DNA of 30,980 nt from IMG/VR virus record IMGVR_UViG_3300037882_000980, positions 1-30,980 of that record; one strand, written 5' to 3'. The notes below the pieces were generated by a model. It saw nothing but the letters and a program-made list of their open reading frames with translations, had not been told where the DNA came from and did not search any database. Both the position numbers and the translations under genes were made by a program. Below are positions 1 through 5,913 of the stretch, piece by piece (position 1 is the stretch's first letter; each line of letters starts with the position of its first letter). The stretch comes from a virus.

Positions 1-188
1 GTGAGAGCCGGGTCGGGGTCGCGCAGACCGCGCGCCGTGTATGGCCTCGCGGTCGAGCCGCACTCGCACCGCTCGTCCTTCGGCGGTGGGCAGATAAACA
101 CAGGCTGAGGCGCCTCCCACCGATCCCACTTCACCGCGCGCCCGTCCCATGCCACTGGCAGAGGGAACGACGCGATAGTCAGCGTCAA
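1..188 (-). CDS. Partial small protein with a C-x-C pair (left-edge truncated)
   Basis: An open frame runs from a TTG at 186-188 to the window edge with no stop. The TTG overlaps the TGA of the next gene upstream (TTGA). The visible protein (about 62 residues) begins LTLTIASFPLPVAWDG and contains PPPKDERCECGS, a C-x-C pair that could belong to a zinc ribbon. Codon use and the tight overlap match the neighbouring operon. The C-terminus lies outside the window and no function can be assigned. A start at an internal GTG is possible. Confidence 0.55.
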   Translation of the reverse strand, partial: MTLTIASFPLPVAWDGRAVKWDRWEAPQPVFICPPPKDERCECGSTARPYTARGLRDPDPAL

Positions 189-370
189 GAGCTCGCCCCG
201 GAATCAGGAGAAGTTGGCACGACCTCAAGCCGGACATGGCAAGCCTGCACCATGACCGCCGTACCATCTTCGTAGTGCAGCAGAACGCGCTCACCGTCGC
301 GGATCGACCACTTCACATCGCGATCACCGCCAGCATCGAGGGCATCAAGAATCTCATCGACCTTGCTCAT
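185..370 (-). CDS. Hypothetical protein, 61 aa
   Basis: A 61-residue acidic protein starting MSKVDEILDALDAGGDRD. Its ATG (368-370) overlaps the TGA of the upstream gene as ATGA, a translational-coupling arrangement used throughout this arm. The middle part (VKWSIRDGERVLLHYEDGTA) looks like a short beta-hairpin. The C-terminal SPDSGASS resembles the SPDSGSEQ tail of the gene at 597-740, suggesting shared junction sequence. Function unknown. Confidence 0.75.
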   Translation of the reverse strand: MSKVDEILDALDAGGDRDVKWSIRDGERVLLHYEDGTAVMVQACHVRLEVVPTSPDSGASS

Positions 371-600
371 CGGTCACCCTCCCCGGAAACAGGGCGAGGG
401 CCAGGTACGCGAGGCAAAGGCCAGTCGCCCCCGCTGGGTGCCAAACTCGGCCAGAAGCGGATACGAGTGCGCTGATAGGCGCGTTCCGTGAGCGGGTCGC
501 CGTCGAGCACTTGCACCGCGCTCGGCAACCGGTGTGACGCACGTTCGACGCGGGCACGATTGATGCCCTCTCTGATTCGGCGCGCGTGGCTGGCCCTCAC
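367..600 (-). CDS. Hypothetical basic protein, 77 aa
   Basis: The GTG start at 598-600 overlaps the stop of the upstream gene (GTGA) and the stop overlaps the next ATG (ATGA). The protein is Arg-rich at the N-terminus (RASHARRIREGINRARVE) and Pro/Trp-rich at the C-terminus (FWPSLAPSGGDWPLPRVPG). The open frame extends further upstream, but that part overlaps other genes, so the coupled GTG is preferred. The basic N-terminus could bind nucleic acid; this is inference. Confidence 0.6.
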   Translation of the reverse strand: MRASHARRIREGINRARVERASHRLPSAVQVLDGDPLTERAYQRTRIRFWPSLAPSGGDWPLPRVPGPRPVSGEGDR

Positions 601-740
601 TGCTCGCTCCCGGAATCGGGCGAAGTACGCAGAGCCTCCGCGCCAATCCGCACAGCCTCGATGTAGTGCTCGCCCCAGCCCTCTTCGGGCAGAAGTCGCG
701 CGAGGGTTTCGAGCTGCCCTGCCGCTGTCTTCTTGTCCAT
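597..740 (-). CDS. Hypothetical protein, 47 aa
   Basis: Begins MDKKTAAGQLETLARLLPEE. The ATG shares one base with the upstream stop (TGATG) and follows an AGGAGAACAG-type ribosome site. It is mostly predicted helix (QLETLARLL, YIEAVRIGAEAL). The ORF could be extended upstream to 77 residues, but that would lie inside the preceding gene in another frame with unlikely residue composition. Function unknown. Confidence 0.7.
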   Translation of the reverse strand: MDKKTAAGQLETLARLLPEEGWGEHYIEAVRIGAEALRTSPDSGSEQ

Positions 741-964
741 CACTGTTCTCCTGTCGTCGTGGTGCTGGAAACGGGCGCGGCGATGCCGTAGTCGGCCAAG
801 TTCGTGCTGCCCAGGTTCTCGATGCCCCACGAGCCCCAGAGCGGGCCGAGCGCATCCATGAACGCGCGAGCCTCAGTCGAACCCGCGAACGGTCCGAGCG
901 GGGTCGGCAGGAGTCGAGTGGCCGCCGCATCGAGGTGGACGTGCCCAGTGACTATCGTCGGCAT
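740..964 (-). CDS. Hypothetical protein, 74 aa
   Basis: Starts MPTIVTGHVHLDAAATRLLP and ends in a Thr-rich tail (SSTTTTGEQ). Its ATG at 962-964 is coupled to the TGA of the upstream gene (964-966). No membrane segment, Cys pair or enzyme motif is visible. Its place in the chain of overlapping frames supports expression from the same early message. Function unknown. Confidence 0.7.
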   Translation of the reverse strand: MPTIVTGHVHLDAAATRLLPTPLGPFAGSTEARAFMDALGPLWGSWGIENLGSTNLADYGIAAPVSSTTTTGEQ

Positions 965-1215
965 CAGTCGGTGCTCCTCTCGGAATCGTGTGGTTTCGGG
1001 CCTTCATCCTCACGAATGTACTGGTCATACATTGCGCCCAGTTCAGACTCGTCAAGATCGTCCAGGGCAATACGCACTCGCTGAATAAAATCTTCCTTGC
1101 TCAGCATGTCGTACCAGCCACCATCAACATCTTCCAGATAGGTGATAAGCGCATCGCGCAAATTACCCAGATCAACGTTGAGCCTGTAGTGCAAGCCGTC
1201 GCCACCGCGAGTCAT
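964..1215 (-). CDS. Hypothetical acidic protein, 83 aa
   Basis: An acidic 83-residue protein (GNLRDALITYLEDVDGGWYD) with alternating predicted helices and a charged C-terminus (YIREDEGPKPHDSERSTD). The ATG overlaps the stop of the 48-residue gene upstream (ATGA at 1212-1215). Such small acidic early proteins often bind or inhibit host proteins in other phages, but nothing in this sequence identifies a partner. Confidence 0.75.
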   Translation of the reverse strand: MTRGGDGLHYRLNVDLGNLRDALITYLEDVDGGWYDMLSKEDFIQRVRIALDDLDESELGAMYDQYIREDEGPKPHDSERSTD

Positions 1216-1358
1216 GCGTCTTCCTCACCCTCTCCATCGGGATCGCTTAGAACGCGCAGATTCTCGTACCCAATAAGGTCAATGTCAACCAGCGCACTAA
1301 TGAAGGCGTCTGACTTTTCATCCGGCACGGTGACTCGGTAAACCCATTGGCCGCTCAT
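1212..1358 (-). CDS. Hypothetical protein, 48 aa
   Basis: A 48-residue frame starting MSGQWVYRVTVPDEKSDAFI and ending DPDGEGEEDA. Both ends overlap neighbours as ATGA (start 1356-1358, stop 1212-1214). It fills an otherwise gene-free gap exactly, which is the main evidence that it is real. Fold guess: one beta strand pair and one helix. Function unknown. Confidence 0.7.
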   Translation of the reverse strand: MSGQWVYRVTVPDEKSDAFISALVDIDLIGYENLRVLSDPDGEGEEDA

Positions 1359-1618
1359 GCGAACACCCGCTCACTGCGGAACTCGTCAGCAGCATCAAGC
1401 AGTCGCTCAACATAGTCGGGATGCTTCGGGTCGTGCGGGTCATAGCCACCGACAGCAGAACGCGGGCTGTGGTAGTAATCAGCGTAAGCCTCCATTGCCT
1501 GAGCGCCCATGAAGTCAGCCCAATCAATGTCACACATTTGGATTTCACCCGACTCGTCAAAAACCATCTCCGTGCGGTCAAACATTTCACCGCAGTCGTC
1601 GCACTTGTAGTAGGTCAT
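1355..1618 (-). CDS. Zinc-ribbon-like protein, 87 aa
   Basis: The N-terminus MTYYKCDDCGEMF carries a C-x2-C knuckle followed by C28 (IQMCDID), so it may bind zinc with three Cys plus an acidic or His ligand. The remainder is acidic and helical (VERLLDAADEFRSE) with a DPHDPKHPDY linker. Small zinc-knuckle proteins are common in actinophage early regions. A nucleic-acid or protein-binding role is inference. Coupled to both neighbours by ATGA overlaps. Confidence 0.75.
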   Translation of the reverse strand: MTYYKCDDCGEMFDRTEMVFDESGEIQMCDIDWADFMGAQAMEAYADYYHSPRSAVGGYDPHDPKHPDYVERLLDAADEFRSERVFA

Positions 1619-2235
1619 GCTTTGGCTCCCTTCCGTAGAGAACGGGCCACCAGAACAGCAAACCCGATAAGGAAAACACTACCGCCAAAAAGCATTGCGG
1701 TCAAGGGGTCAAAACCAGTTTCCGCAAGCTCACGCGGAGGCGCGGCAGGGGGGGTCGGCTCAGGCGTAACCGTCACACACTCAGGCACGTCAACGTAGTC
1801 CGACAACTCAGAGTGCTGAGCCGCATAAATCGGAGGCCAACCAATGTTGTCATGCGGGTACTCAATGCTCTCAGGCCACACAAACCCGCCAGTGTGGGAC
1901 ACCTTATCCTGCTGCACACCCCAACCGTCACCGCACACATAGTCCGGCAGGACGCCAGGGAACTCAGCAAAATACACCGTACCCGACTGGGTAGCGATCA
2001 AATCCTGCACACCCGAATTGGGCCACGACGCGGGAGCATTTACGTCGAGTTTCTTGTAGATGTAAAAAGCAACCTCATAGAACACGCCAGGGTCGTCAGC
2101 CACGGGCGGGTGTGTAGGTGCCGTAGCAACAATCGCCTCGTCGGCGGGGCCACAAACGTAAACCTCGTCAGCGGGGATGGCCTCTTCACCGGGCGCACAT
2201 TCCAGGGCGTAAGGGTCAGCATTCGTGTTCGTCAT
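1615..2235 (-). CDS. Sortase-anchored (LAETG) surface protein
   Basis: 206 residues. The C-terminus is a textbook cell-wall sorting signal: LAETG at about residues 170-174, then a hydrophobic stretch (TAMLFGGSVFLIGFAVLVA) and a basic tail RSLRKGAKA. The LAXTG form is typical of class E sortases of Actinobacteria. A Pro/Thr linker (TPEPTPPAAPPREL) precedes it, as in wall-spanning proteins. The ectodomain has four Cys (13, 28, 100 and 152 approximately) that could form disulfides. No N-terminal signal peptide is visible (MTNTNADPYALEC) and the frame cannot be extended upstream, so the route of export is unclear. It may alter the host surface during infection, for example by blocking superinfection; that is inference. 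Confidence 0.8.
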   Translation of the reverse strand: MTNTNADPYALECAPGEEAIPADEVYVCGPADEAIVATAPTHPPVADDPGVFYEVAFYIYKKLDVNAPASWPNSGVQDLIATQSGTVYFAEFPGVLPDYVCGDGWGVQQDKVSHTGGFVWPESIEYPHDNIGWPPIYAAQHSELSDYVDVPECVTVTPEPTPPAAPPRELAETGFDPLTAMLFGGSVFLIGFAVLVARSLRKGAKA

Positions 2236-2531
2236 TAGTTGCCTCCAATGTTCGTGTAGTAAATCGGATCGTCTTTACGGCGACGGCCAGGGGTAGAAGT
2301 CGGCAAATTGCCAAACCACTCGTTGACTTGTGCTGCCGGTGCGCCAGTCACTTTCTGCGCCATGTAGCGCGTCACCCCGGCAGTGTGGGCATCCTGAACC
2401 GCTGCCCTCATTTGCAGGGAGAAAAGCAGTTCAGCATTGTCAATCTGCTTCTGCAATTCACCTACTACTTTTATCCGGTGGGCATTTGCGCTCTCGTGAA
2501 ACGATGCGAATTGCGCGAGAGGGTTGCTCAT
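2235..2531 (-). CDS. Hypothetical protein, 98 aa
   Basis: Starts MSNPLAQFASFHESANAHRI. A predicted helical N-terminal two thirds (KVVGELQKQIDNAELLFSLQ) is followed by a possible HTH-like stretch (AGVTRYMAQKVTGAPAAQVN) and a short basic segment GRRRKDD. The C-terminal codons (GGN) form the GGAGG ribosome site for the downstream LAETG gene. It could bind DNA, but no family is recognised. Confidence 0.75.
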   Translation of the reverse strand: MSNPLAQFASFHESANAHRIKVVGELQKQIDNAELLFSLQMRAAVQDAHTAGVTRYMAQKVTGAPAAQVNEWFGNLPTSTPGRRRKDDPIYYTNIGGN

Positions 2532-2659
2532 TCGTCTACCCGCCGCTTCGCCTCGAAGCCGATCTTGTCTGCCACATACTCGGGCGTGAAATGAGCGTGC
2601 GGAAACGTAGCCTCGTACTGGCTGCCGCGAATCTCCATCACCACGCGGTCGGCGCTCAT
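2528..2659 (-). CDS. Hypothetical protein, 43 aa
   Basis: A small frame starting MSADRVVMEIRGSQYEATFP and ending EAKRRVDE. Both ends are ATGA overlaps. Its last codons and stop (GGGTAGACGAATGA on the coding strand) recur exactly at the ends of the next two genes upstream. Predicted beta-beta-alpha. Function unknown. Confidence 0.7.
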   Translation of the reverse strand: MSADRVVMEIRGSQYEATFPHAHFTPEYVADKIGFEAKRRVDE

Positions 2660-3057
2660 TCGTCTACCCCCAAAATCGCCGTAGCAATCTCAAGTTCAGG
2701 CCCGAGTCGACCGGCGAAGATTTCGGAACCCGCAGCAATTGCGGCATTGTTCGCTTTTCCCAGCCATTCCAGCGCCGAACGCATCATGGTCAACTGGGCA
2801 TCCACGGTGCGATGCAAAGCCAAATATAGCGCCCGGTTTGCCCCTTCCTCGCGGTAAGGCATATCGTTCTGACCGCTCATAAAACTGGCTACATGCCAAG
2901 CGTCGTTATGCTCAGCGTTCACGCCCTGAGCATTGGGCGCGGCAAGATCGGTAAACACGTCGCCCGCGTTCCGCGCGTAGAGAGGCCCCGGAGTGCTCGC
3001 GGCTTTCAGGCGTTCGATCTTCTCGACTGCTTTCTGCAACTTCTCTTGAGGCGTCAT
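2656..3057 (-). CDS. Hypothetical protein, 133 aa
   Basis: Starts MTPQEKLQKAVEKIERLKAA at the ATG (3055-3057) that overlaps the upstream stop. A longer frame exists upstream but lies inside the next gene. An N-terminal helix leads into STPGPLYARNAGDVF, a pattern seen in many small phage proteins. A long helical region follows (ALHRTVDAQLTMMRSALEWL). It carries the GVDE tail formed by the repeated junction sequence. Function unknown. Confidence 0.75.
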   Translation of the reverse strand: MTPQEKLQKAVEKIERLKAASTPGPLYARNAGDVFTDLAAPNAQGVNAEHNDAWHVASFMSGQNDMPYREEGANRALYLALHRTVDAQLTMMRSALEWLGKANNAAIAAGSEIFAGRLGPELEIATAILGVDE

Positions 3058-3407
3058 TCGTCTACCCCGTCGAACTCGATAGTGAAACCACCAGCGGTTG
3101 CCGCGTTCTCGTCGCACCACCCATCGCGCCCCAACCACGGGCAAGGCTTTTGCATGGGTGCGGTGAAAGAGAAAACCTTTCCATCTTTTGCGCGTCGGAT
3201 GACTGCCCCGAACTTCGTAGGCACCGACACGATTTGCTCGAAATGCCACGGGTCTTCGTGCCAGCACCAAAAGTCCGGCAACTGCCCGACATGAAGCTTG
3301 CATCCCGCACTGGTGACATCTTTGACACGCCCCTTGACCACCATGGCATCGTCGCCAATCGTTGCCCGTACTTTGTCGCCAACCTTCGGCACATACTTCT
3401 CACCCAT
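3054..3407 (-). CDS. Hypothetical protein, 117 aa, possible small beta-barrel
   Basis: The ATG at 3405-3407 is chosen because GGAGGTAAGC sits directly before it. Residues 6-40 (YVPKVGDKVRATIGDDAMVV) resemble the start of a small beta-barrel (SH3/KOW-like) domain. The centre is Trp/Cys/His-rich (FWCWHEDPWHFEQ, CPWLGRDGWCDE), which may bind a metal. The GVDE tail is formed by the shared junction sequence. A nucleic-acid-binding role is possible but unproven. Confidence 0.75.
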   Translation of the reverse strand: MGEKYVPKVGDKVRATIGDDAMVVKGRVKDVTSAGCKLHVGQLPDFWCWHEDPWHFEQIVSVPTKFGAVIRRAKDGKVFSFTAPMQKPCPWLGRDGWCDENAATAGGFTIEFDGVDE

Positions 3408-3445
3408 GCTTACCTCCTTCTCAATAGAAACCATTTCAGCGTATC

Positions 3446-3712
3446 TCAAATTGGGATGATGCGCCAGCAGTCACGCGCATATTTTCGGCAATCAGCACAC
3501 TTATAGTCGTTTGCCATTTTCAGCAAGTGAATGGTTTGCGCAACCTTACAGAAATTCATGCTCGTCATACACGAAACGCCACGCGCAACAACCTCAACCG
3601 TGCACTCTTCCGAATGCTCCATTTGGCATTTCAGCGCATCCTCAAACGCCTCTTCCAGCATGGCAATCTCGGCAGCACCGGCAGGTTCATGCGGGCGGAT
3701 TTCAGTCTGCAT
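3446..3712 (-). CDS. Cys-rich protein, 88 aa
   Basis: Starts MQTEIRPHEPAGAAEIAMLE after a GGGAGGTTACAA ribosome site. It has seven Cys: C29, C37, C48, C55, then a C-x2-C (YKCADC) and a final C (RDCW). The spacing suggests one zinc site in the C-terminal part. It is separated by short gaps from its neighbours rather than overlapping them. Function unknown. Confidence 0.75.
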   Translation of the reverse strand: MQTEIRPHEPAGAAEIAMLEEAFEDALKCQMEHSEECTVEVVARGVSCMTSMNFCKVAQTIHLLKMANDYKCADCRKYARDCWRIIPI

Positions 3713-3723
3713 TTGTAACCTCC

Positions 3724-4446
3724 CTACCTAAGTAAAAGGTTCGGCTGAATCAGCGCCTCGAACGTACCCGACGCGCCCCCAATGTCACCAAAAACACGCG
3801 CGTGCACCGGCCCCGGCTTATTGGGGTTGTCCGTCTTAGTGAACTGGAAACGCGCCACCCCAGAGCGCCCGCCCAACCACTTCACGGCAGTATCCACACG
3901 CCCCAGGAATGAGGTTTTCAGGCTCAACGTGCTCGCGCCAAACTCGGTAGTCTCATCAGGGAACAGCCGCTCGACAGGCGGGAACTTACCACCGATCAAA
4001 TCAAACCGCGCACTCTGAACAATCTCAGGCGCATTGCTTTCAGTGTCGTCGTAACGCTCCCAGTTGACACCCGACAGAACCTGGATGCGCACAACCGGGC
4101 CGTCACTTGAATCAAACGCCAACCGGATTGCAAAGAACTGCGCATCACGCTTATCGCCAAACTGGGTAGCTCGCATCTTAGCCACAAACTTCACCGCATC
4201 CAGCGGCAGGATCGCCCCCTGGAAGTTTTCGCCCTCAAACCGGGCGCGCATGTAGTCATGCGAGTCATAGGCGGGCATGTAGCGCCCAACCGTGTACCGG
4301 TCTGTCGCCAGCAGCGCGCCCTCAGGGGACACGCACATGCCCGTAATGACCGGTGTGGCGTTGTCTTTGCTGACGTGCGGCATCACAGCATTGAACGCCG
4401 CCACCGCCTCTGTGAACGGAAATGTAATCGTGGTAGTGGTGCTCAT
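3724..4446 (-). CDS. dnaN-like: DNA sliding clamp, DnaN-like, two-domain size
   Basis: 240 residues. The N-terminal region has the clamp pattern of helix then strands: AVAAFNAVMPHVSKDNATPV followed by ITGMCVSPEGALLATDRYTV, which matches the beta-clamp signature of a core gene strand followed by ATD plus a Tyr or Leu. A second copy of the fold is suggested by LIGGKFPPVERLFPDE, resembling the DnaN G-x-FP-x-Y motif. The end QPNLLLR resembles the C-terminal strand of clamps. Bacterial beta has three domains in about 370 residues; this protein has room for two, as in phage T4 gp45 and PCNA, which act as trimers. It probably tethers a phage or host polymerase. Strong GGAGGTAACGC ribosome site. Confidence 0.75.
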   Translation of the reverse strand: MSTTTTITFPFTEAVAAFNAVMPHVSKDNATPVITGMCVSPEGALLATDRYTVGRYMPAYDSHDYMRARFEGENFQGAILPLDAVKFVAKMRATQFGDKRDAQFFAIRLAFDSSDGPVVRIQVLSGVNWERYDDTESNAPEIVQSARFDLIGGKFPPVERLFPDETTEFGASTLSLKTSFLGRVDTAVKWLGGRSGVARFQFTKTDNPNKPGPVHARVFGDIGGASGTFEALIQPNLLLR

Positions 4447-4625
4447 GCGTTACCTCCCTCTTCCATCTCCCGCATCCAAAACGATTTGACAAACGCTGCC
4501 GGTTCCATACCCGATGCGAGCAACTGTCCCGACTCGGTACGGTACTGCCACCGGCCACGCGCCTTTTTAGCGAACACACCAGTCGGGCCTTTAGCCGACA
4601 CGAATTGGCTATCAATGAGCTTCAC
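4443..4625 (-). CDS. Hypothetical protein upstream of the clamp gene, 60 aa
   Basis: The GTG start (4623-4625) follows TTAGGAGGATTC, a strong ribosome site. The stop overlaps the clamp ATG. The protein (MKLIDSQFVSAKGPTGVFAK) is basic with a WQYRTESGQLLASGMEP stretch suggesting a beta hairpin, and ends MEEGGNA, where GGNA is encoded by the clamp's ribosome site. Co-transcribed with the clamp from the promoter at 4671-4699. Possibly a replication accessory; inference from position only. Confidence 0.75.
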   Translation of the reverse strand: MKLIDSQFVSAKGPTGVFAKKARGRWQYRTESGQLLASGMEPAAFVKSFWMREMEEGGNA

Positions 4626-4640
4626 GAATCCTCCTAACGT

Positions 4641-4664
4641 CTACCGGCCAGCGTTTGCGGCCAT
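4641..4664 (-). CDS. Possible leaderless 7-codon leader peptide (MAANAGR)
   Basis: An ATG lies exactly 6 nt after the -10 element TAGTGT of the promoter at 4671-4699 and opens a seven-codon frame, MAANAGR, that ends 15 nt before the GTG of the downstream gene. The 6-nt spacing equals that of the leaderless genes elsewhere in the window. It could couple translation start or act as a leader peptide. It is so short that chance cannot be ruled out. Confidence 0.35.
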   Translation of the reverse strand: MAANAGR

Positions 4665-4670
4665 GAGTAA

Positions 4671-4699
4671 ACACTATGCCCCAAAGGGTTTGCTGTCAA
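4671..4699 (-). promoter_or_regulatory. Sigma70-type promoter for the clamp operon
   Basis: On the minus strand a perfect -35 TTGACA (4694-4699) is followed after 17 bp by TAGTGT (4671-4676). It lies in the 165-bp gap between the genes at 4794 and 4625, pointing into the clamp operon. One of the few perfect -35 boxes found outside coding sequence in the window. Confidence 0.65.
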
Positions 4700-4793
4700 G
4701 GGGTTTCTTCGTGACAACCGCAAAAACATTTACCACCCCAACGGGATGCCGTCGTGCAGCACAACTCTTCATCGTCAGCGCCGATTGCGTAAC

Positions 4794-4928
4794 TCACATC
4801 TCCACCACACGAACCAGGTCAATGTCAAGGCCGTCGAAATCGGGGTCACTGTTGACCAAATCCCAAGCCTCACTCTCTGACTCGAACCCGCTTGCCAAAA
4901 GCTTGTAAACCGCGTACTGCTTAGCCAT
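4794..4928 (-). CDS. Hypothetical protein, 44 aa
   Basis: Starts MAKQYAVYKLLASGFESESE after GAAGGAGAAACGC, a clear ribosome site. A short beta strand is followed by a helix and an acidic tail (FDGLDIDLVRVVEM). It resembles small early proteins such as the 64-residue gene at 5311. Function unknown. Confidence 0.7.
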   Translation of the reverse strand: MAKQYAVYKLLASGFESESEAWDLVNSDPDFDGLDIDLVRVVEM

Positions 4929-4943
4929 GCGTTTCTCCTTCGC

Positions 4944-5123
4944 TTACCAGTAGGTGTTGAGCGACAGCGGGATGCCGTGCTCACAGTAGCAATCTTCGGC
5001 CGTGCAGCCGTGGTCATTTTCGTTCATGTCATGGCGAGATTCACCCTGGTAGTCCTCGTGGCGGCAAGTGCAGGGGACGGTCAAAAACTCACCCTCAGGG
5101 CCAATTGCAGTGGCGCTAATCAC
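4944..5123 (-). CDS. Cys/His-rich protein, 59 aa, probable zinc binder
   Basis: The GTG at 5121-5123 overlaps the upstream stop (GTGA). The sequence has two metal-ligand clusters, CTCRH and CTAEDCYCEH, giving two C-x-C-x-H groups that could bind one or two zinc ions. Between them is a charged loop (EDYQGESRHDMNENDH). A longer frame upstream exists but overlaps the neighbouring gene. Small zinc proteins are typical of phage early regions; function unknown. Confidence 0.65.
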   Translation of the reverse strand: MISATAIGPEGEFLTVPCTCRHEDYQGESRHDMNENDHGCTAEDCYCEHGIPLSLNTYW

Positions 5124-5314
5124 AGCGGCACAATCCCGAACTCTGCAAGCGCAGCCTCGAAATCTTCCCAAACGATCACTTCGTCAACCGAACAGCGCGC
5201 CTCACATTCGTCTACAATGCGCAAACCCTCAACATCTGACATGCCTTCAGGCAACCGGTAGAAGTTGTCGAAAACGGTAAACCCATCCTCACTGGGGACG
5301 TTTATGAACGTCAC
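5120..5314 (-). CDS. Hypothetical acidic protein, 64 aa
   Basis: Starts MTFINVPSEDGFTVFDNFYR. The ATG overlaps the upstream stop (ATGA at 5311-5314) and the stop overlaps the next GTG. Acidic with two Cys (VDECEARC). Predicted beta hairpin then helix (IVWEDFEAALAEFGI). Function unknown. Confidence 0.7.
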   Translation of the reverse strand: MTFINVPSEDGFTVFDNFYRLPEGMSDVEGLRIVDECEARCSVDEVIVWEDFEAALAEFGIVPL

Positions 5315-5502
5315 TTGCCCGCCTCCCGCTCGTAGTCACTGATCGCTTGCGCAACGTAGCTCATGACGTTACCCAAGTAGTCGTGGTGGATGTTGGTGTT
5401 CAGTTCGTCAAGGCGTTCGCCGGTACGCGCGTTCACAACGTAGACCTCAGCGCGCCAAGCGCCTTCCTCGTGCCAGACCTGAACTTCGTAGGTTTTATCC
5501 AT
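5311..5502 (-). CDS. Hypothetical protein, 63 aa
   Basis: Two starts are possible: GTG at 5503-5505 and ATG at 5500-5502. The ATG is chosen because GGAGG lies 7 nt upstream and it overlaps the upstream stop as TGATG. The protein (MDKTYEVQVWHEEGAWRAEV) looks like a beta sheet followed by a C-terminal helix (GNVMSYVAQAISDYEREAGK). Function unknown. Confidence 0.7.
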   Translation of the reverse strand: MDKTYEVQVWHEEGAWRAEVYVVNARTGERLDELNTNIHHDYLGNVMSYVAQAISDYEREAGK

Positions 5503-5657
5503 CACTTGACCTCCTTACGAATCACAGTGAACGAATCTTGGTAGTCGGTGCTATAGGCGAGGCAAGTGACCTCTGCCGCCTCGCGGTTCATGTGGGTGCT
5601 GACAGTTCTGCCACGGTCACCATTGGGCAGGACGTGAACGACGTCAAAGTAGATCAC
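5502..5657 (-). CDS. Hypothetical protein, 51 aa
   Basis: The GTG at 5655-5657 overlaps the upstream stop (GTGA) and the stop overlaps the next ATG. Sequence begins MIYFDVVHVLPNGDRGRTVS and ends SFTVIRKEVK, where the last codons (AAG GAG GTC AAG) also form the ribosome site of the next gene. Beta-alpha-beta pattern. Function unknown. Confidence 0.65.
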   Translation of the reverse strand: MIYFDVVHVLPNGDRGRTVSTHMNREAAEVTCLAYSTDYQDSFTVIRKEVK

Positions 5658-5809
5658 GCGGGCACCGCCTCACGAGCGGCCTCAACCGCTGCCATGAAAT
5701 AGCCATTGCGCGGGCACGAGCAACCACCCGGCTCGCACCGGGCGTGCTTAGGGCGCTTAACAATCAGCATCCGGTTGAACACTTCACGGCGCTTAGCAAT
5801 GTAGCTCAC
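5654..5809 (-). CDS. Hypothetical basic Cys protein, 51 aa
   Basis: GTG start at 5807-5809 preceded by GGAAGGGGATAAGC. Basic N-terminus (SYIAKRREVFNRMLIVKRPK) and three Cys in CEPGGCSC, a possible metal site with the nearby His. First gene downstream of the promoter at 5858-5886. Function unknown. Confidence 0.65.
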   Translation of the reverse strand: MSYIAKRREVFNRMLIVKRPKHARCEPGGCSCPRNGYFMAAVEAAREAVPA

Positions 5810-5857
5810 GCTTATCCCCTTCCATTACGGGCCAGCATCCCCGGCCCCTCGTAAACC

Positions 5858-5886
5858 AATCTAGTGCATAGGTTTAGTGGTAGCAA
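5858..5886 (-). promoter_or_regulatory. Candidate leftward promoter
   Basis: On the minus strand TTGCTA (5881-5886) is separated by 17 bp from TAGATT (5858-5863), each matching 4 of 6 consensus bases. It lies in the 104-bp gap between two genes and points into the 5809 gene. An overlapping alternative (TTGGGG, 17 bp, TATGCA) is almost as good, so the exact boxes are uncertain. Confidence 0.4.
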
Positions 5887-5913
5887 GCCCCAACAGGCCC
5901 TGTAACCAAACCG

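Noticed and set aside
367-930. 187-codon reading of the frame ending at 367
   Set aside because: The part beyond 600 overlaps two coupled genes and is Arg/Ser-rich shadow; only the GTG-started 77 codons are kept.
3408-3445. TTGAGA-17-TATTGA as a leftward promoter before the 3407 gene
   Set aside because: The -10 matches only 3 of 6 and the ribosome site would lie at the transcript start.
4674-4772. Minus-strand 32-codon frame (MKSCAARRHPVG...) upstream of the clamp promoter
   Set aside because: No ribosome site and its stop lies inside the -10 element; more likely promoter DNA.
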